Below are positions 15,499-23,281 of a stretch of DNA of 23,669 bases, in pieces. The position numbers were made by a program, and so were the translations under genes. Origin of the DNA: a virus; IMG/VR virus record IMGVR_UViG_3300037246_000456, positions 1 to 23,669 of that record. One strand, given 5' to 3'. The notes below the pieces were generated by a model. That model was not told the DNA's origin, searched no databases, and saw only the letters and a list, made by a program, of their open reading frames with translations. How positions within the stretch are numbered: the stretch's first letter is position 1; each line of letters starts with the position of its first letter.

Positions 15499-16062
15499 TT
15501 ACGTCTTGATGACCGTGTAGGCATTAAAGGCATGCTCAGCGATCTGAACCTGCGCGATGGTGAATGCATCACCGACCACGTTATCAGGTGCAGGGTTGAT
15601 ACCGACGACTCTAAGAGACGCGGCAGCAGCGCTAAGCCCCGCTGTTGCTAACGACACGCTGGACAAGCCGGTCGTTGTGTTCCCAGCCAATGCGTTGTAG
15701 TCCGCCATATCCCCGACGTTGGCTTGTAAGATCGAGCCATCACCTTGGATTTCATAGACCATCTGGGCGTCACCGACGTAGTACGCAACGATCTCCGTAC
15801 CTACGGTGTTGGCCTCCCAGAAATTGCCGACACGACGTCTGCCATCGGTGCCCGTAAACTCAACGCCCGCAAAGACACCGAGAATATTGGTTGCACCAGC
15901 GACAGCAGGCACAAGAGCGCCCGTCGCGTCGTCAATACGCACTGGAGAGAACTGAAAGATGTTCGTGGCGAAGCCGCTGATAATCGTACTCAGCTGCTGT
16001 CTAATAATCCCTGAAGGATGAAAAGCTGGCTTTAGCCCGAACGGAGACGCTACAGAACTCAT
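15499..16062 (-). CDS. Head decoration or structural protein
   Basis: A 187-residue protein starting with an 'SPFGLKP' N-terminus, typical of a family of phage structural proteins encoded directly before the major capsid gene. It is beta-rich, Ala/Gly/Val-rich and has a single long domain with no membrane segment. A GGAG lies six bases before the ATG. Its place immediately upstream of the capsid gene suggests an abundant head or decoration protein; the exact location on the virion is inference. Confidence 0.75.
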   Translation of the reverse strand: MSSVASPFGLKPAFHPSGIIRQQLSTIISGFATNIFQFSPVRIDDATGALVPAVAGATNILGVFAGVEFTGTDGRRRVGNFWEANTVGTEIVAYYVGDAQMVYEIQGDGSILQANVGDMADYNALAGNTTTGLSSVSLATAGLSAAAASLRVVGINPAPDNVVGDAFTIAQVQIAEHAFNAYTVIKT

Positions 16063-16082
16063 AAATTTCTCCGAATGCTAGA

Positions 16083-16667
16083 TTAAATTTCATCCAGAGC
16101 CTCACCCGTCGCAATAGCAAACGGAGGAGGTTCTGGTGCCACTCCCAACGCTGCTGTGCCATCTTCAAGAGTCAAGTTTACCTTGCCGCGTTTTGCTGCG
16201 GCGTTCATTTCAGCTTCCATTGCACGGAGCTGGCTGCTGAGCTTTTCCTCTTCGCTGAGAGGTTGCTCGTGATGATTGATGTACATGTACGACTCGTACA
16301 ATTCGAGAGGAAGCTTGAAAGCAATCATCTCGTTGACACCAATGCAGCCTTCCCACTCACCGGTTTTGAGGGACGCATGGTCCCAACCAGCTATATCCGC
16401 TGCTCTGATCGGCTCGTAGCCCAGCCGAACGCGTGCATGAATCGGATCTCGTGGATTTTCCGTGGTCAGCCAACAAACGTGGTAACCCTCGATCTTAGGA
16501 ATGTCTGGCAATGCAGATTGGAAATATTGTTGGCGAAACTCAGCCACCCTTTCATCGTCTGACAGTGCCCGGTCTTGCGTCACATCTCGATCTTGCATGC
16601 GACGGTCTGCGTGCGCTCCCGATTGATCGGAATTCAGTCTCGTGTCTGTTCTACGTTTTGCTGGCAT
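16083..16667 (-). CDS. Conserved head-region protein, unknown function
   Basis: A 194-residue soluble protein between scaffold and decoration genes. A central block at about 63-86 (HVCWLTTENPRDPIHARVRL and following residues) looks well conserved and resembles proteins that neighbour scaffold genes in metagenomic podoviruses. The N-terminus is basic and likely disordered, and a helix around 137-160 could form a coiled coil. The ATG has GGGGGAG seven bases upstream, inside the end of the scaffold gene. A procapsid or minor head role is plausible from position only. Confidence 0.8.
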   Translation of the reverse strand: MPAKRRTDTRLNSDQSGAHADRRMQDRDVTQDRALSDDERVAEFRQQYFQSALPDIPKIEGYHVCWLTTENPRDPIHARVRLGYEPIRAADIAGWDHASLKTGEWEGCIGVNEMIAFKLPLELYESYMYINHHEQPLSEEEKLSSQLRAMEAEMNAAAKRGKVNLTLEDGTAALGVAPEPPPFAIATGEALDEI

Positions 16668-16669
16668 GA

Positions 16670-17677
16670 TTATGCTCCCCCCGCTTGAGCTTCTTTATCG
16701 TACGTCGCGTACGACTTCAGATACTTATTGCGGAGCACTGGATCTTCCCAAACACCAGCCTCGATCATCGCATCCTTGCGCTCAGGGCTGATATACACCT
16801 CGTTCTTTCGCAGCGGACGTTCACGTCCTCCTGTTCGGAACTGAGGTCCACGGCTCTGGCCCGAAGGTCTCTGCTGTCCGTTACCGGACCCTCCTCCGTC
16901 ACCTTCACCTTGGTTACCGGCACGTGAATCGTACCGTTTAGGTAATGCTTCTGCGGTACGAGCACGCAGCTCGTCCCAGTAATCTTTGTCCGTAGGGTTA
17001 AACCCTTCTTGAACCAGCGACCGGTCGATCTGCAATACAGTGACCGAATCCTGATCACGCCCAGCTGGATCCCACCAGTCGTTATCGACCATGAACTGCT
17101 GCGCGTGTGCTACATGACGCGGATCCAACTCTCGTGCCGGTGGAGCTTGACGACGTGTAGCGGGCTGAGCCAGGTATTCTTTCGCCTGTTCGAGATCGCG
17201 CAGGTTGTCACGGATCGTGTCGCGGTGATCGAGCGCTTCCGCGAGATTCCTTCCGTCATTTGCCGCAACGGCTTGCTCGATGACCTGATTGGCAAGCTGC
17301 ATATCAGATCGAGCTTTGTTGATACTCTGCTCAACAGTGGCGACTTCACTGCCCGCGATGCGCGCGTCGGTTTCTTGCTCGAAGTGACTGAAGCGTTGCT
17401 CCAGATCTTGGTTTCGAGTACGGAGGAAGTTTAACTCGCGCTCAGTGCGGTCGCGTGCTTCCTTCTGACGTTGACGACGCGTTTTGTTTTCAGAGCGACG
17501 TCGATCCTTTTTGTCTTCAGGATCCTCTTGGTCGCCAGCTAGACGTTCGTCTTGTTGCTGACCGTCATCATCTTCGAGATCGTCGTCATCCACTTTGCCT
17601 TCCGGCTCTTCGACGGCAACGAATTCTTCTTCCTGCTCGTCGTCTCCAGGTTTGACGTCTTCATTTTCGGGGGACAT
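16670..17677 (-). CDS. Probable capsid scaffolding protein
   Basis: This 335-residue protein has the layout expected of a scaffold: an extremely acidic N-terminus (residues 1-57, many Asp/Glu), a basic then mixed-charge coiled coil from about 60 to 175, a Gly/Gln-rich linker near 255-275 and a basic C-terminal segment that could bind capsid subunits. Scaffolds guide capsid subunits into a procapsid and are then released. No protease gene is seen in the window, so release without cleavage as in P22 would fit. AGGAG lies seven bases before the ATG. Position between portal and capsid genes supports the role; assignment is by architecture and context. Confidence 0.75.
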   Translation of the reverse strand: MSPENEDVKPGDDEQEEEFVAVEEPEGKVDDDDLEDDDGQQQDERLAGDQEDPEDKKDRRRSENKTRRQRQKEARDRTERELNFLRTRNQDLEQRFSHFEQETDARIAGSEVATVEQSINKARSDMQLANQVIEQAVAANDGRNLAEALDHRDTIRDNLRDLEQAKEYLAQPATRRQAPPARELDPRHVAHAQQFMVDNDWWDPAGRDQDSVTVLQIDRSLVQEGFNPTDKDYWDELRARTAEALPKRYDSRAGNQGEGDGGGSGNGQQRPSGQSRGPQFRTGGRERPLRKNEVYISPERKDAMIEAGVWEDPVLRNKYLKSYATYDKEAQAGGA

Positions 17678-17687
17678 GCTCTATCTC

Positions 17688-18131
17688 CTACAGATAAGCG
17701 ATTACCGATAACGGGTCACAAGTTATTTCACCGATCAGATCCAGATCGTTGTAAAGCACGAAGCACGCCTGCTCTACGCCTGTTTTCTGCCGCTCGGAGT
17801 CCGGTACGTCAACCATCCACTTGTCGCCGCCAAACTTCGGCACGCGTACATAGGTTCCGATCTGACACCACTCTCCTTCCGGCCAGACTTCCAGAGTGTC
17901 GCGATTCTTAAAAGCGGCTGGTCCAAGCATAGTGACTTTAGCGACCTGAGTGTTCCAGAACTCGGTCTCCTGGGTATCATCCGGAACGATGATCCCACCC
18001 TTCGTCATCTTGCGCGGTGAACGCTTCTGAACCAGCACTCGTGAGCCGAACGGTACCAGGCCAGGATCGACCTCCGGAAAGGCTTGATCAAGTGAACCGT
18101 AATCCAGCATTGTTCGTACGCTTGCTACCAT
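17688..18131 (-). CDS. GroES-like co-chaperonin
   Basis: Co-chaperonins of this family cap the host GroEL ring and assist folding; phage versions such as T4 gp31 support folding of the major capsid protein. This 147-residue protein contains a GroES core: a first strand LVPFGSRVLVQK at 25-36, a Gly-containing mobile loop KMTKGGIIVPDD at about 41-52, then strands near 60-79 and 92-109 and a closing strand ACFVLYNDLDLIGEI at 122-136. It is longer than cellular GroES (about 97 residues) because of an N-terminal extension of about 24 residues and a C-terminal tail. The ATG at 18131 has a weak ribosome-binding site; an in-frame ATG at codon 8 is an alternative. It sits just before scaffold and capsid genes, which fits a capsid-folding role. 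Confidence 0.88.
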   Translation of the reverse strand: MVASVRTMLDYGSLDQAFPEVDPGLVPFGSRVLVQKRSPRKMTKGGIIVPDDTQETEFWNTQVAKVTMLGPAAFKNRDTLEVWPEGEWCQIGTYVRVPKFGGDKWMVDVPDSERQKTGVEQACFVLYNDLDLIGEITCDPLSVIAYL

Positions 18132-18137
18132 AATGAC

Positions 18138-18335
18138 TTAGGTCTCGTCTTCTGCTTCACCAACTACTTCATTGAACAACTGCTCGGCGCGACACAGACC
18201 ATGATAAGTTCCGCTTGCTTCACCGTATCCGAAAGCTGATTTGTCTTTCGGTGTCGCGAGCAAGACGATGCATCCGGCCTGTTCCTCTTTCAGCCTCTGA
18301 AGATATTTTTTTAAAACAACGTCTTCGGCGGACAT
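18138..18335 (-). CDS. Hypothetical protein, 65 residues
   Basis: A short mixed-charge protein with an N-terminal amphipathic helix (about residues 4-18), a central hydrophobic strand CIVLLATP and an acidic C-terminus. I do not recognise the family. It lies 12 bases after the preceding gene and six bases before the GroES-like gene, in the same orientation. Its ribosome-binding site is weak. Confidence rests on tight packing and protein-like composition. Confidence 0.65.
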   Translation of the reverse strand: MSAEDVVLKKYLQRLKEEQAGCIVLLATPKDKSAFGYGEASGTYHGLCRAEQLFNEVVGEAEDET

Positions 18336-18347
18336 ACTAGTACCGAA

Positions 18348-18569
18348 TTACGCTGGTGTCGAACGTGATGTCTTGGGTGGCGTGTGCTTGTAGCCACTCC
18401 CGGTGTCTCCGCTCGACGAAATCTTGCCGCCTTTACCCATGCCGCCTTTCAAATTAACCTCGCCACCGAGATCTCTCGTGTCTGCCTTCGGGAGTGCAGC
18501 CCCCGTCGCCAGTGCCTTGTGCTGGTTAATAGCGCCCTTCGGCCACTTGCCCATTTTGCTACCTTTCAT
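18348..18569 (-). CDS. Small Gly/Lys-rich hypothetical protein
   Basis: A 73-residue basic protein rich in Gly, Lys and Ser, with a low-complexity stretch GGMGKGGKISSSG near residues 42-54. It is probably disordered and function is unknown. The start is well supported: AGGAGAGG lies just upstream of the ATG in an A-rich context. It follows the portal by a 79-base gap in which I see no clear terminator. Its composition recalls the larger Gly/Lys-rich protein encoded at 8742-9455, so both could be small virion or DNA-associated proteins, but that is speculation. Confidence 0.7.
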   Translation of the reverse strand: MKGSKMGKWPKGAINQHKALATGAALPKADTRDLGGEVNLKGGMGKGGKISSSGDTGSGYKHTPPKTSRSTPA

Positions 18570-18648
18570 TTTTCCTCTCCTGCTATTAAATATGGAGCCC
18601 TCGCGGAACAGTCCTCTCGGTCAAACATCTGCTTCTCGGATCAACTCG

Positions 18649-21258
18649 TCAAGTATCCGTGCGAGGCCGGGGGTTTGTTGCACCCTCTCCGGTCTTGATC
18701 TTCGACCGATCCGTCACTGCCTTGACGCCTGCGATCTCCAGTGCCGTGGCATTATCCTCGGCATTCATGAGTTCGCGCGAAGCTGTTTCCATCTCAGTAC
18801 GCTCGTCTTCAGACCGTTCGCGCTCCATAAGCTCTTCGAGTCGAGCAGCGTACTCGTTCGCCTTTAGTGCTTCGTCACGGGCTGAATCTAAAGCCTTCTG
18901 TTGCTCCTCGGCCTCAAGCTCCATAAACGTCTGTTGTGTCTCGTGCTCGCGCGCTTCGCGTTTATCCACGAGCGTCAACTGCGTGCGTTCGCGCTCTCTT
19001 TCGTCTCGGGCCTGGTCAGCTTCACGCTCTTGCTCGATAGCAGCCATCGCATTCGGATCGACCGGCGGCTGTGGCTCTTCGGGCTGTAGCGACTGCATGA
19101 CTTCCTGCAGTTGCTGAATTACTGGCATGATGCCTGACAGAACTTTTCCGACGGCAGGAATCACTTCTACCGATTGGTACGCGAGATTTTTATCCATCTC
19201 CTCACGCACTTTCGGATCTCGAAGTCTCATCAGCTGCCCCAACTGGTCGTCACTCATGCCGGTCGTGGCTTGCAGTAGATCGACATTGTACGAAACGTAG
19301 TAGAGCGCAACGTGTTCGATGATGTGTCCCATGAGCATAGGGACAAAGCGCGGCGCGATTAAGGGATTTTGTCCCAACACGGGCGACATCGCATAGTCTA
19401 GATGGACCTGCAGATGCGCTAAATGATCTTGGTTCGGGAACGCTGCCACAGGCCTGCCCATGGTCATCGCTGCGTTCTCATTGACTGCGTTTGACTCCTC
19501 CGGTGTGTCGTCAGGTAGGAGCAACTCATCAGGGTTTGGAATTCGAGTTCGTTCAAGGATTCGCTTCTCGACTTCCTTAACGTTGTAAACCTCGGGCATC
19601 GCAGCGGCGCGATCTGCAATAATTTGCAGCTGCGCCATACGCTGAACGTCAGAGAAGATCTCTGGATCCGCAACCGGCATGACGTCATGCGGCGGATCGA
19701 AATCTTTCCGGTAAGCAAGAACGCTACCAACGTCGTCTTTCAGCTCTCCGTCGTCCAAGTACATCCGGTTGATGCGGCACATGATCTTCATGACCATGTC
19801 CATGGCTTTGAACATGCGCAGGTGAATAGCGCTGAAGACAGTCATGCCTTCCTCGATAAGCGCTAACGTGGTGCCTACAGGCATTTCGGTGGATTGCTCT
19901 CCTAATTTTTCGAAGGTTGTTTGAACGACACCGCGTCCCAACTTATCCACGACACCCAGGAGTTCGAGCAGAACGTTCGACGGCTGGTTGAACGGCACCG
20001 GCATGATGAGTTTGCGAATGTCATCACCAGCGATGCCGCCTTCGATCTCAGTAACTGCAGCGACACGCAGCTCCTTGCTCTGTCCACTGAAGTTCGCCCC
20101 TTTTAATCGAATGAGTGTGGGCAGGTTGTTCATGTGCGCAGAGTCAAGGAGAGCGCGAAGTGCACCAGTCGCGGCACCCGACAGGGAACCGATCATCTGA
20201 CCTAAGCCAATTGAGCCTGCTCCACGCCACGGTATGAACGGGAATTCTATGGACCAGTACAACGGTTGCTTGGTTTCGTCAGACTCTTCCCAGTTGCGAT
20301 TGACTGCGCAAACTTTTCGGGAAGGTCCGTGAATGGTAATTCGGTAAGGCGCGTAATCGTGATCCTTTTCTAATTCATCGCACCAACAGTTGACTTCGTA
20401 ACAGTTGTGCAGTCCGTCTTCGTTATAAGGTGCGATTGCATCCTTACCTTCCACAGCAGCCGATGCCTTCGCTGGTCGAGTCGCCTCTTCAACAGCAGAC
20501 GTTTTAACAATGGGACCATTGTCCACGTACATCTTGCTCTTGACGCGCTGTTCGTACTCCAACTCCGTGATGTGCTCAGCGAAGGTGACACGCTCTGCCG
20601 TGTAGAAGTTGGATGCTGCGTAGGGGATGTAAACATCGTCGCTGGGCCAATACGTCGGGACAGGACGTTTCTTTTTATCGTCATAGACGATGCGCATGTA
20701 TTGCGATCCGCCCAAGGGGACTTGCGTCAGTAGCTGTTCCAGTTCGGTGCGAAACTCCGGCATCTGCGTGAGGAACTGCCAGTTCATGTAGGTCTTGATG
20801 CGGTCGGCTTTCCTGAAGCGATCTACTTCGGGATGGTCACCTGGGATGTAAGTCTTTACGGGTCCGTTCGGCGGCATAAGTTCCTTGATCGCACGCGACG
20901 CGAAATCAACCACCGCTTCAGTAAGCATGGGGTGCACTGCTTTAGATGCACCTTCGAAATCCGCGCCTCCGGGTGTTTCCTTGCCCAGCCCCGTGCGCTT
21001 AATCGCTTCTTCGTAATCTTTCTCCCGTTTCTCGCGTGCCTTTTTATCGCGCTCGATGTCTTGTAGTAACCGAGTTGCGATTTTGTTCAGAGTCTCGGTG
21101 TCAAAGTCGTCCGCAATGTTGGCGTACCATTCTTTGTTCGGTCTCTGGAGGTCTTCACCCACCGTGACGATGGCACCACCGTCGTCGGTATCGACTACTT
21201 CGTCAGGTACGGATGTGAACTTCTCAACTGAACCAACTTGGTCTTCGGGAGTTGCCAT
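18649..21258 (-). CDS. Portal protein (podovirus type)
   Basis: The portal forms the dodecameric ring at the capsid vertex through which DNA enters and to which the tail attaches. At 869 residues it is in the size range of large P22-like portals. Recognisable features are the charged N-terminal helix region (about 60-90) and the conserved block ELMPPNGPVK at 126-135 that I associate with portals of uncultured aquatic podoviruses. The last part, about 735-845, is a very highly charged Arg/Glu coiled coil that could form a C-terminal barrel reaching into the capsid or simply a long tail. The start overlaps the upstream stop (TGATG). Family identity is confident; domain limits are estimates. Confidence 0.92.
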   Translation of the reverse strand: MATPEDQVGSVEKFTSVPDEVVDTDDGGAIVTVGEDLQRPNKEWYANIADDFDTETLNKIATRLLQDIERDKKAREKREKDYEEAIKRTGLGKETPGGADFEGASKAVHPMLTEAVVDFASRAIKELMPPNGPVKTYIPGDHPEVDRFRKADRIKTYMNWQFLTQMPEFRTELEQLLTQVPLGGSQYMRIVYDDKKKRPVPTYWPSDDVYIPYAASNFYTAERVTFAEHITELEYEQRVKSKMYVDNGPIVKTSAVEEATRPAKASAAVEGKDAIAPYNEDGLHNCYEVNCWCDELEKDHDYAPYRITIHGPSRKVCAVNRNWEESDETKQPLYWSIEFPFIPWRGAGSIGLGQMIGSLSGAATGALRALLDSAHMNNLPTLIRLKGANFSGQSKELRVAAVTEIEGGIAGDDIRKLIMPVPFNQPSNVLLELLGVVDKLGRGVVQTTFEKLGEQSTEMPVGTTLALIEEGMTVFSAIHLRMFKAMDMVMKIMCRINRMYLDDGELKDDVGSVLAYRKDFDPPHDVMPVADPEIFSDVQRMAQLQIIADRAAAMPEVYNVKEVEKRILERTRIPNPDELLLPDDTPEESNAVNENAAMTMGRPVAAFPNQDHLAHLQVHLDYAMSPVLGQNPLIAPRFVPMLMGHIIEHVALYYVSYNVDLLQATTGMSDDQLGQLMRLRDPKVREEMDKNLAYQSVEVIPAVGKVLSGIMPVIQQLQEVMQSLQPEEPQPPVDPNAMAAIEQEREADQARDERERERTQLTLVDKREAREHETQQTFMELEAEEQQKALDSARDEALKANEYAARLEELMERERSEDERTEMETASRELMNAEDNATALEIAGVKAVTDRSKIKTGEGATNPRPRTDT

Positions 21259-21620
21259 CAGTGAGAACTCCCGTATTTGCGCGCCATGAGATCAGCAACG
21301 TATGGAGTAATGTTTGAGAACGAACACACGGGACAGCCGTTGTTCTCTTCAATGATCCGGTCGGGACCGAAAATCTCGAGTGCTCCCATGTTGATCATGT
21401 TGCACGCTTCCCAGCAAGGATCCAACTCACCACGAATAAACTTCGAGGTCAATTCATCGGGAGTTTCCGCAATTTGGTCGTCGAGGCCGCGATCTTTCAG
21501 CGCGAACATCAGCTCGGCCCAGTGTCCGTCGCACCACTTAATGGCTTTCAGGTGCTGCTGCGGCTCGTGCATGAAGTACGGGACGTCGAGTTTGATGTTG
21601 GGAGGCTGGTTGTCATCCAT
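21258..21620 (-). CDS. Conserved small Cys-rich phage protein
   Basis: A 120-residue protein of unknown function between terminase and portal. It carries C30, a CxxxC pair at 69-73 and a CPVC knuckle at 96-99, so it may bind a metal ion through the last four cysteines, though no known zinc-finger family is clearly matched. There is no signal peptide or membrane segment. The ATG overlaps the terminase end and the TGA overlaps the portal ATG (TGATG), so it is probably translated by coupling; no good Shine-Dalgarno precedes it. Its fixed place between the packaging motor and portal suggests a packaging or head role, which is inference from position. Confidence 0.85.
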   Translation of the reverse strand: MDDNQPPNIKLDVPYFMHEPQQHLKAIKWCDGHWAELMFALKDRGLDDQIAETPDELTSKFIRGELDPCWEACNMINMGALEIFGPDRIIEENNGCPVCSFSNITPYVADLMARKYGSSH

Positions 21621-23208
21621 AGGGATTTTCTCGCTTCTTCAGCCTCCGCTCCGCTATCTCGCGAGCACGTGCTCGTTCTTTGTCCTCGACGGAATCCACG
21701 ACTGTGAAGGGACCAAAGAATTTATCCATGAGAAGGCGCAGCCCCTGTGTTGCGGTGTCAAGCAAATCATCTCGTTCGACGGAGCCTGGGCCAACGTACG
21801 AACATACTTGGGAGATGAGCGGATCCGCCCAGCTCTTGAAGTTTCCGGGATTGATTTCCGATTCAACTGCCCATACTCGCCCTGCCGCAAACATTGGTGA
21901 AACGTAATGGAGCCGCGTTAGCTTATCTTCATTACCCGGATTGTAGCCGTGAGTCAAGATGTTCTCTTCCGCGAGCTGCTGACGAATTGAAATTCCAGAG
22001 GCTTTCTCTTCGATCAAGATGACGTCGATGACGCGTCCCTGATGTTTTGCGCGATGCGCTTTCAGGCGAATGATGGGCTTCAAAAGCGGCTCGTCCATGT
22101 CACCGTAGGTGTACTTCATCTCCTTCTTGATGCGACGAATCAGGTTCGGGAAGCCCAGCCAGTCTTCCCATGCGTCGAGCAGCATTGCGTGTGGGAGCGG
22201 GGGCTTGCCCATTCGAGGCTGCATAAATACACCCCAGACACTACAGGCTGTCGGGTCATTTTCCTGCTTACGCTTGTCGTAGTTCCTCTCCTTGAACGCC
22301 GGATCGATAGACATGACGATGTAGGTGAACTTCGGCAGCGCTTTCTCGTGAGGCCAGACCTTCCACTGACTGCGTTGAACGAATCCCTCCTCTTCCGGAT
22401 CCAACACCTCACCGTGAATTTCCTGGCGACCGACGCGCGTGCCTTCGTACTTAGCAATGGACTCGAAGAAGTATTCGGTCAGGTTCTCGCGGTTCTCGTA
22501 CGTCGCACCGACGATGTCCACCACGCGCTTATCTTTCTGCAATCTGCGCACGAACGGAGTGGGCTTCGGTGTACCGGTTACGCACAGGCGTGGCGTGTCG
22601 CCGAGACGCAGGCCGAACATCATGTTGTCCCAGGCCTCCTGCGGATACTTCCACGACGCGATCTCGTCGCACCAGATAGCTGCGTGCTGCGGACCACGCA
22701 ATCGTTCGGGAGTATCCCCCGCAAACCCGCGAATGATCGAGCCGTTCTTCAGGGTGATGGAAGGCAGCGCTTGGTTACGATCATGAATGAGCTGCGGGGG
22801 AATAACTGACATGAGTCCGGTCGGACCTTCGAAGCAGGTGTACCGAACGTCATCGTGCGTTGGAGAGACGACCGCGTAGAAGCTCGGGAACTGCCACGCC
22901 TGATCTCCCATCCAGTTTGCACCGGTTAGAGTTTTACCAAAGCCACGACCTGACCGGATAAGCCAGATCGGTTTGATCATGTCGATGAATTCTTGCGGCG
23001 GCAGTTGCTTCTTGCGCGCCATCTGCTGCCAGCAGACACGCCAACGCAGGTAGTGCAGTTCTTCCTCGGTGAACCCTGCGAGCAGTTCTGCAGTGTCGTC
23101 CGGGAGTTGTTCTTTAACCTCGTCGTCGAGATCGTCGAAGTTGAAATCGTAGTCGAACTTGGGCGGCTGGTGGACCAGACCAAAATTGAGTGATATGACC
23201 TGGCCCAT
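21613..23208 (-). CDS. terL: Terminase large subunit (ATPase and nuclease)
   Basis: This is the DNA-packaging motor: the N-terminal ATPase translocates DNA through the portal and the C-terminal RNase H-like nuclease cuts the concatemer. The 531-residue length is typical. A Walker A motif SGRGFGKT lies at 86-93, Walker B AAIWCDE at 176-182 with E182 as probable catalytic glutamate, and a coupling motif TGT at 211-213. Candidate nuclease acidic residues are D302 (SIDPAF), E400/E401 (LIEEKASG) and D480/D481/D484 (DDLLDT), ordered as in T4 gp17. The ATG follows GAGG with six-base spacing, inside a predicted hairpin. The gene ends ATGGATGA, overlapping the next start by eight bases. No small-subunit gene was recognised nearby. 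Confidence 0.97.
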   Translation of the reverse strand: MGQVISLNFGLVHQPPKFDYDFNFDDLDDEVKEQLPDDTAELLAGFTEEELHYLRWRVCWQQMARKKQLPPQEFIDMIKPIWLIRSGRGFGKTLTGANWMGDQAWQFPSFYAVVSPTHDDVRYTCFEGPTGLMSVIPPQLIHDRNQALPSITLKNGSIIRGFAGDTPERLRGPQHAAIWCDEIASWKYPQEAWDNMMFGLRLGDTPRLCVTGTPKPTPFVRRLQKDKRVVDIVGATYENRENLTEYFFESIAKYEGTRVGRQEIHGEVLDPEEEGFVQRSQWKVWPHEKALPKFTYIVMSIDPAFKERNYDKRKQENDPTACSVWGVFMQPRMGKPPLPHAMLLDAWEDWLGFPNLIRRIKKEMKYTYGDMDEPLLKPIIRLKAHRAKHQGRVIDVILIEEKASGISIRQQLAEENILTHGYNPGNEDKLTRLHYVSPMFAAGRVWAVESEINPGNFKSWADPLISQVCSYVGPGSVERDDLLDTATQGLRLLMDKFFGPFTVVDSVEDKERARAREIAERRLKKRENPYG

Positions 23209-23214
23209 CTACAT

Positions 23215-23247
23215 CCTCGATACGGTTGACCAAATGGCGCATCGAGG
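23215..23247 (-). promoter_or_regulatory. terL leader hairpin covering the Shine-Dalgarno
   Basis: In the minus-strand transcript CCTCGATGCG and CGUAUCGAGG can pair over 10 bp around a 13-nt loop, with one G-U wobble. The 3' arm contains the GAGG that serves as the ribosome-binding site of the terminase large subunit, six bases before its ATG. On the plus strand the wobble would be an A-C mismatch, which favours an RNA element read leftward. It lies between the terminator and the terL start, so it may limit terL translation. No convincing sigma-70 promoter is visible here. The fold is judged by eye. Confidence 0.55.
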
Positions 23248-23254
23248 GTAGCGC

Positions 23255-23281
23255 AAAAAGAAGGGGCTCGCTAGGAGCCCC
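23255..23281 (-). terminator. Intrinsic terminator upstream of terL
   Basis: On the minus strand GGGGCTC and GAGCCCC form a perfect 7-bp stem around a five-base loop (CTAGC), followed directly by TTCTTTTT. The plus strand has no T tract after the stem, so the terminator works for leftward transcription only. The stop codon of the 132-residue upstream gene (TAG) runs from the stem into the loop. Termination here would uncouple that gene from the head operon. Confidence 0.85.

Noticed and set aside
15480-15505. Small palindrome GTAAG-CCG-CTTAC between decoration and capsid genes
   Set aside because: The stem is only five pairs with a three-base loop and no T tract, too weak for a terminator.
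18570-18648. TTGACC and TATTTAAT in the gap after the portal, possible promoter
   Set aside because: The two boxes are about 26 bases apart, which is too far for a sigma-70 promoter.
22042-22809. Plus-strand open frame of 255 codons
   Set aside because: It is antisense to the certain terminase gene and looks like a shadow.
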